From contig JAQTHY010000001.1 in the NCBI GenBank assembly GCA_029433345.1, positions 1,240,001-1,304,000 of the forward strand: 64,000 nucleotides of DNA, in the 5' to 3' direction. Position 1 is the first letter of the stretch; every line of letters starts with the position of its first letter. The notes under the pieces are model-generated. The model was not told the origin of the DNA and did no database searches. It saw nothing but the letters and a program-made list of their open reading frames with translations. Below, one piece after another: positions 29,257 to 38,768 of the stretch. The stretch comes from Orbaceae bacterium ESL0727 (GTDB lineage: Bacteria > Pseudomonadota > Gammaproteobacteria > Enterobacterales > Orbaceae). The translations under genes and the position numbers were made by a program.

Positions 29257-30996
29257 ATGAAACATTTTTTTACCCAGATAACGACACATGCAATCAGTAT
29301 TAATCTATTGATTATCTTGATTTCGTTATATCAGGCGACATGTTTAAATCTAGCCTATTATCACCAGGTTTTGACAAGATTAGTGTTAAATTCATTGGAC
29401 AATATTCTCTTTTTCGTATCAATGCCGATCGTGATTTTTTGTTTAGTATTTATTATCCTCAATTTATTAATCAATAAATGGCTGATTAAAATTGTGGCTG
29501 CTTTGTTGATGTTAATTGGCGCACCTCTCTCTTATTTTATGCTCAAGTTTAGTATCGTTATTGATCGTGGCATGTTACAAAATGCGTTAGAAACTAATTT
29601 GGCAGAAACAACGGCATTAGTGACACCAAATTTAATTGGCTATGTGGTGATATTGGGCGTGATTCCGGCCATTATCGTATTAATGGTAAAAGTAAAACCT
29701 TATCACAGCAGCTTTCATTTTATCTGCATGCGTCTTATTGCGATCATGGCAACACTCTTAATCATTGGATTGTTAGCACTACTTTTTTATAAAGATTACG
29801 CTGCATTTATGCGCAACAATAGTAAAATTATTAAGTACTTACTGCCATCAAATTACATTAGTGCTGCCTATGGGCAATATCAATTTGAAAAATATAAAAA
29901 TCAGACTTTTTTGACGATAGGTGATGATGCACATCAGCGTGTATACAATGATTTATATAAAGATGATCTATATAAAAATGATCTGCCTAAAAAAGAGAAG
30001 AGCGCTTCGATGACATCGAGAAAAAATGTATTGATATTGATTGTTGGGGAGACCGCGAGGGCAGAAAATTTTTCTCTCAATGGTTATCATAAAGAGACAA
30101 ATCCATTACTCGCGCAACGCGATGATGTGATTGCGTTCCAAAACGTTTCGTCGTGTGGTACTTATACGGCTTATTCGCTGCCTTGCATGTTTTCGAATAT
30201 GCCACGTAAAAATTATGACGAAAATCGCGCACAGCATCAAGAAAATGTGTTAGATATTTTGAAAAAAGCTAATGTCGATGTGACATGGCTTGATAATGAT
30301 AACGGTTGTAAAGGTGTATGTGATCGCATTAATCATATCGATGTGGATAAAGCATATCAGGCTAAAGCCAGTAAATTTTGCCAAGGTGATACTTGTTATG
30401 ACGGTGTACTTCTGCAAGCGTTAGCTGAAAAATTACGCAGTATCCAGCAAGATAATTCTCGCAATTCGCCTAATAATATATTGATTGTATTGCATATGAT
30501 AGGTAGCCATGGGCCCACTTATTATCAACGTTATCCCGAAAAATTTAAAAAATTCCAACCTACCTGTGATACGAATCAGATTAATAATTGTCAGTCAGAT
30601 AGTTTAATCAATAGTTATGATAATACGATTGTGTATACTGACTTTATTATCGATCAAACCATTGCGATGTTACAAAATGGGCAAGATGAATTTAATGGTG
30701 CGGTAATTTATTTATCTGATCATGGGGAATCTTTGGGCGAAAATGGTGTCTATCTACATAGTTTGCCCTATTCGATAGCACCTAAGCAACAGACACAAAT
30801 TCCATTGATTATGTGGCTATCAACAGCATGGCAACAGCAAAAGCATATTGATTATGATTGTGTAAAATCACTGGCGCAACAAAATGTATTTTCGCACGAT
30901 AATTTATTTCATACTTTATTAAGTACTTTTGATATCGAAACCAAAGAGTATAATAAGTCGCTCGATATTTTGCACACTTGTACACTAAATCAATAA
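29257..30996 (+). CDS. eptA: Lipid A phosphoethanolamine transferase EptA
   Basis: EptA moves phosphoethanolamine from phosphatidylethanolamine to lipid A phosphates, lowering surface charge and giving polymyxin resistance. The 579-residue product has five N-terminal membrane helices (to about residue 175) and a periplasmic sulfatase-fold domain with the nucleophile Thr266 in GETARAEN, SSCGTYTAYSLPCMFSN, SDHGESLGENG and HSLPYS for zinc binding. The frame opens at ATG 29230, but family N-termini begin near MKHFFTQ (29257), which has AAGGGA upstream. It heads eptA-pmrA-pmrB, the order known from eptA-basRS of enterobacteria. Confidence 0.94.
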   Translation: MKHFFTQITTHAISINLLIILISLYQATCLNLAYYHQVLTRLVLNSLDNILFFVSMPIVIFCLVFIILNLLINKWLIKIVAALLMLIGAPLSYFMLKFSIVIDRGMLQNALETNLAETTALVTPNLIGYVVILGVIPAIIVLMVKVKPYHSSFHFICMRLIAIMATLLIIGLLALLFYKDYAAFMRNNSKIIKYLLPSNYISAAYGQYQFEKYKNQTFLTIGDDAHQRVYNDLYKDDLYKNDLPKKEKSASMTSRKNVLILIVGETARAENFSLNGYHKETNPLLAQRDDVIAFQNVSSCGTYTAYSLPCMFSNMPRKNYDENRAQHQENVLDILKKANVDVTWLDNDNGCKGVCDRINHIDVDKAYQAKASKFCQGDTCYDGVLLQALAEKLRSIQQDNSRNSPNNILIVLHMIGSHGPTYYQRYPEKFKKFQPTCDTNQINNCQSDSLINSYDNTIVYTDFIIDQTIAMLQNGQDEFNGAVIYLSDHGESLGENGVYLHSLPYSIAPKQQTQIPLIMWLSTAWQQQKHIDYDCVKSLAQQNVFSHDNLFHTLLSTFDIETKEYNKSLDILHTCTLNQ

Positions 30997-31019
30997 GTTA
31001 GATTAATGGATGAGAAAAG

Positions 31020-31685
31020 ATGAAAATATTAGTTGTGGAAGACGATAATTTACTGCAAAAAGGACTCCATGATGGAATAACGTCGGCAGGTTATGTGTGT
31101 GAGGTAGCTGGAAATGGTAAACAGGCAGAACAGCATCTGCAATTTGGCCAATTTAGTTTAATTGTACTTGATTTAGGTTTACCCGATTGTGATGGATTAG
31201 AGTTGTTATCGCGGTGGCGTAAAGCAGGTATTGCCATACCGGTATTAATTTTAACCGCACGTGATACTATCGAAGATAAGGTGGAAGGATTAGATCTTGG
31301 GGCCGATGATTATTTAATCAAACCTTTCGCGTTAACCGAACTATTGGCGAGAATTCGCGCCTTAATTCGACGTAACCAAGGTACGGCAGATAATCTTTTG
31401 ACTTTTGGTCCAATTGTTATCGATATCAAGAAGCAGACCGTTTTTGTCAATCAACAAGAAGTGGTATTAACACCGAAAGAGTTTATTATCTTATCCCGTT
31501 TAATGCTCAAAAATGGCGAAAAAGTGCATCGTGATTTATTGCAAAATGATCTTTATGATTGGCAAAATGATCCGAGTTCTAATGTGTTAGAAGTCTATAT
31601 TCATGGATTACGGAATAAATTAGGCAAAAACCTGATTCGTACGGTAAGGGGGTATGGTTATCAAATGAGCTTAGATAATCAATAG
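31020..31685 (+). CDS. pmrA: OmpR-family response regulator PmrA (BasR)
   Basis: A 221-residue response regulator: receiver domain with phosphorylated Asp51 (IVLDLGLPDCDG), the LTARD switch threonine and Lys in LIKPFALTELLARIRAL, then a winged-helix DNA-binding domain (VVLTPKEFIILSRLMLKNGE, NVLEVYIHGLRNKLG, IRTVRGYGYQM). Sequence alone would also fit QseB; the eptA neighbour and the upstream PmrA-box-like repeat favour PmrA. It lies 23 bases after eptA and 21 before the kinase. Confidence 0.9.
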   Translation: MKILVVEDDNLLQKGLHDGITSAGYVCEVAGNGKQAEQHLQFGQFSLIVLDLGLPDCDGLELLSRWRKAGIAIPVLILTARDTIEDKVEGLDLGADDYLIKPFALTELLARIRALIRRNQGTADNLLTFGPIVIDIKKQTVFVNQQEVVLTPKEFIILSRLMLKNGEKVHRDLLQNDLYDWQNDPSSNVLEVYIHGLRNKLGKNLIRTVRGYGYQMSLDNQ

Positions 31686-31706
31686 ATAAAATGAGATTGA
31701 GATAAC

Positions 31707-32789
31707 ATGATTGCAGATTCAATTAATAAAATTCGCCATAGTATCCGGTGGAATCTATTTTTTACGCTGGCGGCTATCATGTTGGTGTGTCAAATTATTA
31801 CCGTTATTTGGCTATGGCATGAAAGCAAAGAACAGATTGATGTGTTAGTCGATCTTACGTTGAGTCAGAATAAAATTGATGAAGTGATCGAAGAAGAAGA
31901 GATTGAGGCGATTTTTGCCCTATTTTGTTCAGTCTTTACCATGATGTGTGTCACGCTATTTTTATCTTATAAAGCGATTAAATGGATCATTAAACCGTTA
32001 GAAATATTAGAAAATGATCTTAATCAACGTACTGATGAAAATCTCAAACCTATCCCTGAGATTAGTAATATGCGTGAAATCAAATCGATGACGACGGTAC
32101 TGAATAATCTGTTTATGCGCTTAAATGATACACTTTACCATGAACGATTATTTACGGCAGATGTTGCCCATGAATTGCGCACACCTTTAGCGGGAATTCG
32201 GCTCCATTTGGAATTATTAGAGACAAAAAATCAGATTGATTGTACTGAATTAATCGATCGTATAGATAGATTAGTGAATACGGTCGAACAGTTATTAATG
32301 CTGGCTCGTGCAAGCCAAAAATTTACCGCAGGGCAATATCAACATATTAATTTTTATCATGATATTGAAGTTCCGCTTATCGACGAATTGAGTGAATTGA
32401 TTGCCCCAAAACAGCAGCAATTGCGATGGCGTCATATTGATAAGACGGTCTCTTTTTATGGCGATGCTACCTTAATCCGTCTATTAATTCGTAATTTGGT
32501 AGAAAATGCATACCGATATAGTCCAGCTAAGAGCAATATTGATATTAGCTGTTATCGAAATAATATGCACATTGTGCTCGAAGTGAAAGACGAAGGCTCC
32601 GGCATTGATGAAAGTAAGAGCGAAAAATTAACGCAAGCTTTTTTTAGAATGGATAGAAAGCATGATGGCATCGGGCTTGGGCTCAGTATTGTGAGCCGAA
32701 TTGCAAAATTACATCATGGCTGTTTTACGCTTACCAATCGCAAAGATGGTATTCGGGGTGCCATTGCTCAGTTAGAATTGATATCCTGA
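31707..32789 (+). CDS. pmrB: Sensor histidine kinase PmrB (BasS)
   Basis: A 360-residue membrane kinase: helix 1 at about 16-37, a short periplasmic loop rich in Glu/Asp (EVIEEEEIE), helix 2 at about 70-90, HAMP-like linker, dimerisation helix with His155 in ADVAHELRTPLAG, and an ATPase domain with NLVENAYRYSP, DEGSGID and GIGLGLSIV. The acidic periplasmic loop fits metal or peptide sensing as in PmrB. Its last 22 bases overlap the end of the converging yrbL. Confidence 0.9.
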   Translation: MIADSINKIRHSIRWNLFFTLAAIMLVCQIITVIWLWHESKEQIDVLVDLTLSQNKIDEVIEEEEIEAIFALFCSVFTMMCVTLFLSYKAIKWIIKPLEILENDLNQRTDENLKPIPEISNMREIKSMTTVLNNLFMRLNDTLYHERLFTADVAHELRTPLAGIRLHLELLETKNQIDCTELIDRIDRLVNTVEQLLMLARASQKFTAGQYQHINFYHDIEVPLIDELSELIAPKQQQLRWRHIDKTVSFYGDATLIRLLIRNLVENAYRYSPAKSNIDISCYRNNMHIVLEVKDEGSGIDESKSEKLTQAFFRMDRKHDGIGLGLSIVSRIAKLHHGCFTLTNRKDGIRGAIAQLELIS

Positions 32790-33406
32790 ACCAATTTTTT
32801 AATCAATCTATTTTGCTTATTTTCGTTAATTATTGCGACTAAAAACCGTTGCCACGTGCGTTCAATTTTAGCCGTAGCCATAAAACCAAGATAATTTGCC
32901 ACGGGAATAAACGTTGCATTACCAATATTATCAATAATAATTAAGCGATTTTTACCGTTAGATTCTATAGCGTTTTCAGGTGTGACTTGATGTTGAAAGA
33001 GAATATTTTTGCTCTTAATGGTCATCGTAATAATACGATCTTTCAATAATGCTTTTTTTAGATTTTTGAAGGAACTGACCAAGGCATCATAATACTTTTC
33101 TGTTAATTGTTCACTGGCAAGATAATGTTCTAACGGGGTCGAAATTTGGCCATCAGCATCACGAATAAGATCAAAAACATGACCGATTCCTTCATTCGTT
33201 TCAACAGGCCCATAATATTTGGCTAAACTATCCCAGTTAATCTTGCGTTTAATAAGGTGCTTGTAATACGCAATTTCGCGATTGGTCTCTTCCTCGGCAC
33301 CGTCATTATAGTTCACCTTTATACATTTCTGATTATCTTCGGGATGAATATAACATTTACGATGCAAGCCGCGGCTAATATAGTATTTATCATTTAAATA
33401 GATCAT
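32768..33406 (-). CDS. yrbL: YrbL family protein (PhoP-regulated kinase-like)
   Basis: A 212-residue YrbL family protein, a kinase-like fold whose E. coli member is under PhoP/PmrA-type control; its biochemical role is unknown. The start ISRGLHRKCYIHPEDNQKCIKV, followed by EIAYYKHL and KYYGPVETNEGIGHVFDLI, matches E. coli YrbL (GRHRKCYAHPEDAQRCIKI). AAGGTGAT lies about 7 bases before the ATG. It overlaps pmrB tail to tail by 22 bases, which places it physically with the lipid A regulon. Confidence 0.9.
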   Translation of the reverse strand: MIYLNDKYYISRGLHRKCYIHPEDNQKCIKVNYNDGAEEETNREIAYYKHLIKRKINWDSLAKYYGPVETNEGIGHVFDLIRDADGQISTPLEHYLASEQLTEKYYDALVSSFKNLKKALLKDRIITMTIKSKNILFQHQVTPENAIESNGKNRLIIIDNIGNATFIPVANYLGFMATAKIERTWQRFLVAIINENKQNRLIKKLVQDINSN

Positions 33407-33613
33407 GCTAAGATCACCTTATAAAATTTAGTCTTATAGTTATCTGTTTTATTTATCTGTTTTGAAAAAAACAGCATTACTCAAACCAATCAAGTCGATT
33501 AGCGTAACATAGATTATGACTGGGTGGGATGACTTTTCACAAATTTGGCTAAAATCAATACGTTTTTTTAAGCTGATTTTTTAAATCAATATAGTTTTTT
33601 TATACTTTTTCTG

Positions 33614-33664
33614 TATAATATTGCCACCCACGTTACAACAGTGTTATTCCCAACACTGTTTTTA
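33614..33664 (+). promoter_or_regulatory. rplM promoter -10 and leader hairpin
   Basis: A consensus TATAAT at 33614-33619 is followed, about 10 bases after the expected start, by a perfect 9-bp hairpin AACAGTGTT (33637-33645) with AACACTGTT (33652-33660) and a short T run. The rplM-rpsI leader of E. coli is the site of L13 feedback, so this hairpin is a candidate autoregulatory element. The remaining leader to 33799 shows no further strong structure. Confidence 0.6.
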
Positions 33665-33799
33665 GTTTGTAAAGGTTAATAAAGTGACTCGAAGGGGTTG
33701 ACTGATTAATTGTTGCAGGCAAAAAGTGTCGATAAATCCTTTTCTAAAGCAGAAGTGATTTATTAACGTGAGATTAATTTTAATTTGGATAAATTATAA

Positions 33800-34228
33800 A
33801 TGAGTACTTTTTCAGCAAAACCAGAAACAGTTAAACGCGACTGGTATATTGTCGATGCAGCAGGTAAAACGTTAGGTCGTTTAGCTACTGAGATCGCTAG
33901 TCGTTTGCGTGGTAAACACAAAGCAGAATATACACCTCATGTTGATACAGGTGATTACATCATCGTTATCAACGCAGAAAAAGTGGCTGTAACAGGTAGA
34001 AAGCGTACCGATAAAATCTATTATCGTCATACTGGTTACATCGGTGGATTAAAAGAAGCCTCTTTCAAAGAGATGATTGAACGCCATCCTGAACAGGTAA
34101 TTGAAATTGCCGTAAAAGGTATGTTACCGAAGGGTCCTCTTGGTCGTGCAATGTATCGTAAGCTAAAAGTTTACGCCGGCAATGAGCACAACCATGCGGC
34201 ACAACAACCGCAAGTATTAGATATTTAA
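33800..34228 (+). CDS. rplM: 50S ribosomal protein L13
   Basis: L13 is an early-assembling 23S rRNA-binding protein of the large subunit. The 142-residue product has the standard length and sequence: [44 protein letters not shown] and [21 protein letters not shown]. It forms the usual two-gene operon with rpsI 11 bases downstream. Confidence 0.98.
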   Translation: MSTFSAKPETVKRDWYIVDAAGKTLGRLATEIASRLRGKHKAEYTPHVDTGDYIIVINAEKVAVTGRKRTDKIYYRHTGYIGGLKEASFKEMIERHPEQVIEIAVKGMLPKGPLGRAMYRKLKVYAGNEHNHAAQQPQVLDI

Positions 34229-34236
34229 GGGGATAA

Positions 34237-34632
<396 letters not shown>

Positions 34633-34655
34633 GTTATATTTATCTGTTTGTTCAG

Positions 34656-34685
34656 AGGCACTTCCGCAAGGCAGTGCCTTTTTTT
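34656..34685 (+). terminator. Terminator of rplM-rpsI
   Basis: A stem AGGCACT (34656-34662) with AGTGCCT (34673-34679) and a T6 run. Confidence 0.85.
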
Positions 34686-34823
34686 ATGGAAAGAAATTGC
34701 ATTTATTATCTATCTTGCCCAGCGATATCATAGCTCACTACATAGGAACCAAGTTCATTATTTTGTATAGTCACTAATGCTTGACCGCTATGCTTATAAA
34801 GTGACTCTATTATATCTAATTGA

Positions 34824-35468
34824 TTATTTACGATTATTTTTTATTAATCTAACTGCCATATTTAATTTTGATGCTTTATTTAAAGCCATGAATGCGATAA
34901 ACCCACCAGAAATTACGATATAACTAACAACAGCTATTTTTTCCCATGATAGTAATACATTAAATTTGTTTATGATATCATTCCCAAATAAAGTAGGTGC
35001 AAGCAAAGGACTAATTAACATAACACATCCTGCAAAATAGAGTATGGTAAGAAATAATTTTACAATGCCACGATAAAATTTATATTTATATCTTTTTCTA
35101 ATCCATGAAAATTTACCATTTCTAGTGTTAACATTTACTGATAGGTAGTTGGCGCATTTACTGTATTTATCTATATCAGTGACAGGATCTGTTGAGCTTA
35201 ATAAAACAAGCCGTTGTTCTATATTTAGCCCTTTGTCTCTGGTTAATGCAGCATATCCGTATTCTTTTGCAACTTTTTTTAAATTTTCATCTTCAAATTG
35301 TTTATATAATGCGTAGGAAAATTTACTTAACTCTGAACGTTGAGAAAAGATACGATCAGAACTATAAATCCATCCCGAACGCAAGGCAATTATTGATACA
35401 ATTAATGAAAATATAGGTATAAAAAATTGGGGTATTAGATCTACTAGGTTTATTAATATATAGGACAT
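34824..35468 (-). CDS. Unknown membrane protein beside ssrA
   Basis: A 214-residue protein I do not recognise. It has a hydrophobic segment at about 6-28 (VDLIPQFFIPIFSLIVSIIAL), a soluble middle with several Lys/Tyr-rich stretches (KRYKYKFYRG), and two more hydrophobic segments at about 150-170 and 184-204. The frame opens at 35522, but ATG 35468 has GGAG 8 bases upstream and is preferred. It is more AT-rich than its neighbours and lies between the rpsI terminator and the 3' end of ssrA, a common integration site, so horizontal acquisition is possible. Two-helix effector families such as SLATT were considered but not supported. Confidence 0.75.
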   Translation of the reverse strand: MSYILINLVDLIPQFFIPIFSLIVSIIALRSGWIYSSDRIFSQRSELSKFSYALYKQFEDENLKKVAKEYGYAALTRDKGLNIEQRLVLLSSTDPVTDIDKYSKCANYLSVNVNTRNGKFSWIRKRYKYKFYRGIVKLFLTILYFAGCVMLISPLLAPTLFGNDIINKFNVLLSWEKIAVVSYIVISGGFIAFMALNKASKLNMAVRLIKNNRK

Positions 35469-35681
35469 GACTTTTACTCCATGTTTTATTAGTTTTTGGA
35501 TATTATAATTATCGTTTTTCATATTGAATATTTATTATTATTGAATAATAGATAATATAATGATTAAAATGCGAGGGATAGATGAGTTATATTTTAGCTG
35601 TTTTAGTGTGACAGGAATAAGATCTTTTACCTATATCCATATTTGGATTAGATTTATCTTGGATAAGTTGGATTTTATAGG

Positions 35682-35712
35682 AAAAAGCGCTGTAATTTTT
35701 TATTTTACAGCG
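35682..35712 (-). terminator. Terminator of ssrA
   Basis: On the minus strand CGCTGTAA and TTACAGCG form an 8-bp stem with a 9-base A/T loop, followed by C and a T5 run (35686-35682). Confidence 0.8.
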
Positions 35713-35749
35713 TATTACGGGATTGAATGAACTACTATGAAAAAATAGT

Positions 35750-36113
35750 TGGTGGAGCTGGGGGGATTTGAACCCCCGTCCGAAATTTCTACATCCTTGG
35801 CGCTACATGCGTAGTTTGTCTTTGAATTTCATTTACCCGCTGCGAACAAACACGCCACTGATAAACTAGCTTGATTAAGTTTAATGCTTCCGCCCCAAGC
35901 AAGGCTTCCACACGATCTCGTTTGGGTTTGACTCTCCTTGATCCCCGTCCTACGAGCGGAGGCTAGGGAGGAGAGGCTCTGAACAGGTTATTAAGCTGCT
36001 AAAGCGTAGTTTTCGTCGTTTGCGACTATTTTTTGCGGTTTATTTACGAGGCCTACCGCACCTCGGCATGCTCCTTGGGTTTCGCAAATCCCGTCGAATC
36101 CAGAATCAGCCCC
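35750..36113 (-). ncRNA. ssrA: Transfer-messenger RNA (tmRNA)
   Basis: tmRNA rescues stalled ribosomes and tags the nascent chain for proteolysis. On the minus strand the 5' end GGGGCTGATTCTGGATTCGA is at 36113 and the 3' end, with the T-arm GGTTCAAATCC and encoded CCA, at 35750: 364 nucleotides against 363 in E. coli. The tag frame (36023 to 35991) encodes ANDENYALAA and stops at TAA, identical to the E. coli tag. The partner gene smpB is not in the window. Confidence 0.97.
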
Positions 36114-36141
36114 AATAAGTTCTTACTACAGATATTGAGGC

Positions 36142-36170
36142 ATTATAGGAGAATTCAAGGCTAAATACAA
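36142..36170 (-). promoter_or_regulatory. Sigma-70 promoter of ssrA
   Basis: On the minus strand TTGTAT (36170-36165), a 17-base spacer and TATAAT (36147-36142). The start would lie about 20 bases before the mature 5' end, fitting RNase P processing of pre-tmRNA. Confidence 0.75.
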
Positions 36171-36185
36171 GTTAACAACGTAAAG

Positions 36186-37166
36186 TTAGCCAACATCGGG
36201 ATTCACCCAATTTTGGGTTGGTTTTTCTTCTTTTAATGCAGCAATAATATTGTCAACAGCACATTTTGCCATGGCATAACGCGTTTCAGCGGTTGCTGAG
36301 CCCACATGTGGGGATAACAGAACATTATCGAGTTCGAGTAATGGTGAATTCATAGGTAGGGGCTCGACTTCATAAACATCTAATCCCGCAGCTCGAATGA
36401 CATTATTTTGCAGCGCTTCGACTAAGGCAGCTTGATCGATAATACGTCCACGCGCGCCATTAATTAAAATTGCCGAAGGTTTCATGAGGGCTAATTTTTC
36501 TTTAGTGATTAATCTTTCGGTCTCTTTAGTCAGTGGCAGAATAACAACCACAAAATCGGCCTGTTTTAATAGATCATCTAATGGTAATCGTTTGGCACTC
36601 AATTCTTGCTCAATATCGAGATGTGTTGAGCGATTATAATAGAGCACGTCCATATTAAAACCACAATGGGCACGTTTAGCAATGGCTCTAGCAATTCGTC
36701 CCATTCCCAAAATACCGATAGTTTTACCAAATACATCCGTCCCATAATAATTCGGGGTAATGCTCTTCGTCCACTTTCCCTCATGGATAAGATTAGACAA
36801 TTCCACTGTGCGGCGAGCGGTAGCCATTAAAAGTGTAAAAATGAGATCAGCGGTAGCTTCAGTTAAGACAGTTGGTGTATTCATGAGGCGTACACCATGC
36901 TTTTTTAATGCCGCCAGATCGTAATTATCAAAGCCAACCGAAATAGTTGCCGCCGCTTTTAATTTGGGCGTTTTAGACAAAAAAGCATCATCAATACGGG
37001 TTGCCATATTAGAACCAATCATGCCATCAGCCTGACTTAATGCGTGCATAAAATCAGCTTGATTGGCATCTGGACTTTTATCAAATACGGTAAGATTAAA
37101 CTCTTTTTCCAATCTTGCTTGTTGATCAGCAGGAATCTTATTGAATAATACAACATTTTTTTTCAT
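36186..37166 (-). CDS. ghrB: Glyoxylate/hydroxypyruvate reductase GhrB-like
   Basis: A D-isomer-specific 2-hydroxyacid dehydrogenase that reduces glyoxylate and hydroxypyruvate with NAD(P)H. The 326-residue product aligns with E. coli GhrB: PKLKAAATISVGFDNYDL, NTPTVLTEATADLIFTLLMATARR, the Rossmann loop GILGMGRIARAIAKRAH, INGARGRIIDQAALVEAL (catalytic Arg) and SPHVGSATAETRYAMA (catalytic His). Its stop lies 16 bases from the ssrA promoter. 2-Ketoaldonate reductase activity is also possible for this family. Confidence 0.88.
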   Translation of the reverse strand: MKKNVVLFNKIPADQQARLEKEFNLTVFDKSPDANQADFMHALSQADGMIGSNMATRIDDAFLSKTPKLKAAATISVGFDNYDLAALKKHGVRLMNTPTVLTEATADLIFTLLMATARRTVELSNLIHEGKWTKSITPNYYGTDVFGKTIGILGMGRIARAIAKRAHCGFNMDVLYYNRSTHLDIEQELSAKRLPLDDLLKQADFVVVILPLTKETERLITKEKLALMKPSAILINGARGRIIDQAALVEALQNNVIRAAGLDVYEVEPLPMNSPLLELDNVLLSPHVGSATAETRYAMAKCAVDNIIAALKEEKPTQNWVNPDVG

Positions 37167-37367
37167 AGACTCTCCTTAGTATCCGGCAATAGTGAGATTA
37201 TCATCGGTATGGGTTACTGCTTTTTAGGTGATCTTATTTCGTCGGCAAGTCTCGACAAACTGTATAGAAAGGGTAAATTTTATCGTTTTATAGGATTAGC
37301 ACTCATAACGAATTTCTGGATTTAGTATAACATTAATTAGCAATGATGGCATAAACTGTTTTTTTCA

Positions 37368-37424
37368 ATGTTTCAGAGTTATATGGCGTTTATGTCAAAT
37401 ATATTGGGTAAATTCAGCTACAAA
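37368..37424 (+). repeat. Dispersed intergenic repeat, copy 3
   Basis: ATGTTTCAGAGTTATATGG, then CGTTTATGTCAAATAT and, further on, AATTCAGCTA. It shares about 57 bases with copy 5, including the AATTCAGCTA right end, so the full element is longer than the 35-base core. Confidence 0.75.
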
Positions 37425-37726
37425 GTGCATATTTCTTATCCGTAAAACGTGTAATTTGGTTTTGGTGATGATGATGGTAATAGTTATGATGATGTGATTA
37501 GTTTTTTAAATTATCTCTATCGCTAATTATATCTATCCTCTATCTCATTTTTTAGATAAATCATCTTTTCAAACGAAATAATGATAAAAATATAAAGTAA
37601 ATAATTTTTTAAAATCAATAAGATAAAATAAAATCGATAAAATTATTCAAATAAATAGAATAATTTTGAACTTTTTATTATTTACACTGTCTATATTTGT
37701 ACATTACGTTTTTTCATTTTTTGCCC

Positions 37727-37756
37727 TCCACTCGCCTTTTCGAGTGGATTTTTTTT
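37727..37756 (+). terminator. Orphan rho-independent terminator
   Basis: A perfect 8-bp stem TCCACTCG (37727-37734) with CGAGTGGA (37741-37748) and a T8 tract. The gene upstream is on the other strand and starts at 37166, so about 560 bases of plus-strand transcript with no evident gene could end here. The promoter of the next gene lies beyond it. Confidence 0.8.
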
Positions 37757-37862
37757 GCCTACTGTTTTTATAACGGTGGATTGTCTATTTTTAAGCATCA
37801 TTTAAGTGGACGAGGAATAATCATGCTATGATAGCACTATTTTTATGAATCGAGTGCTAGTC

Positions 37863-38768
37863 ATGTTATTATCAACAAAAACAAAAGGGCATTTAATTGC
37901 CTTAATGACAGTATTTATTTGGGGTATAACTTATATTTCGACAAAAGTGTTGTTAGTCGATTTTAAACCAATTGAAATCCTTTTTTTCCGTTTCTCTCTT
38001 GGTTATCTTACCTTATGGATCCTATCGCCACACGTATTGCCGTGGCAAGGTGTAAAGCGAGAATTACTATTTCTCGGCGCCGGTTTTTGTGGTGTCACCT
38101 GTTATTTTTTATGTGAAAATATTGCATTGACCTATTCAACAGCATCTAATGTCGGAGTAATTACCACATTGGCGCCTATTTTTACGGCTATTTTGGCTAT
38201 CTTCTTCTTAAAAACCGAAATGCCACCGCTGCGATTTTATGTCGGTTGTCTTTTTGCGATTGTTGGGGTCGCGTTAATCAGTTTTAATGGTAAATTTGTA
38301 TTATCATTAAATCCCATCGGGGATTTTTTAGCTATTCTCGCCTGTGGTTTTTGGGCCTGTTATTCTATTTTGACAAAAAAGAGCAGTAATTACGGCTATA
38401 ATATTATTCAGCTTACTCGGCGGTTCTTTTTCTACGGTATCCTTTTTATGTTACCAACATTCCCGATTTTCGGTTTTGAGTGGCAACTATCCCGTTTTGC
38501 CCATCCTATTAATTTAGTCAATATTGTCTTTCTGGGCATTGGGGCTTCAGCCATCTGTTTTGCATCTTGGAATTATGCAGTAAAATTAGTGGGTGCAGTG
38601 AAAATTAGCTTGTATATCTATCTGATTCCGATCATTACGATTATCAATGCGGTGCTGATTTTAAATGAAAAATTTACTTGGCTTGCTGCACTGGGTACGG
38701 CATTAACCCTTTGTGGATTATTGTTATCAGAAGGGAAAATTAAATTTCGCCAATCTAATGGTAAATAA
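37863..38768 (+). CDS. EamA/DMT superfamily transporter
   Basis: A ten-helix inner-membrane transporter of the drug/metabolite family with two EamA repeats. Signature segments are GHLIALMTVFIWGITYISTKVLL (helix 1), TLAPIFTAILAIFFL (end of repeat 1) and YLIPIITIINAVLILNEKFTW (end of repeat 2). The frame opens at ATG 37845, only about 6 bases after the start predicted from TATGAT at 37827-37832; ATG 37863, with GAG upstream, is chosen. The substrate (an amino acid or other metabolite) cannot be told from sequence. Confidence 0.87.
   Translation: MLLSTKTKGHLIALMTVFIWGITYISTKVLLVDFKPIEILFFRFSLGYLTLWILSPHVLPWQGVKRELLFLGAGFCGVTCYFLCENIALTYSTASNVGVITTLAPIFTAILAIFFLKTEMPPLRFYVGCLFAIVGVALISFNGKFVLSLNPIGDFLAILACGFWACYSILTKKSSNYGYNIIQLTRRFFFYGILFMLPTFPIFGFEWQLSRFAHPINLVNIVFLGIGASAICFASWNYAVKLVGAVKISLYIYLIPIITIINAVLILNEKFTWLAALGTALTLCGLLLSEGKIKFRQSNGK

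Noticed and set aside
33427-33465. PhoP box upstream of yrbL
   Set aside because: ATCTGTTTTATTT/ATCTGTTTTG repeats are present, but their period is 13 bases rather than the 11 expected for GTTTA-N6 boxes.
34824-35468. SLATT- or STING-like defence effector
   Set aside because: Hydrophobic layout is loosely similar, but no diagnostic motif and no nucleotide-synthase partner gene is nearby.
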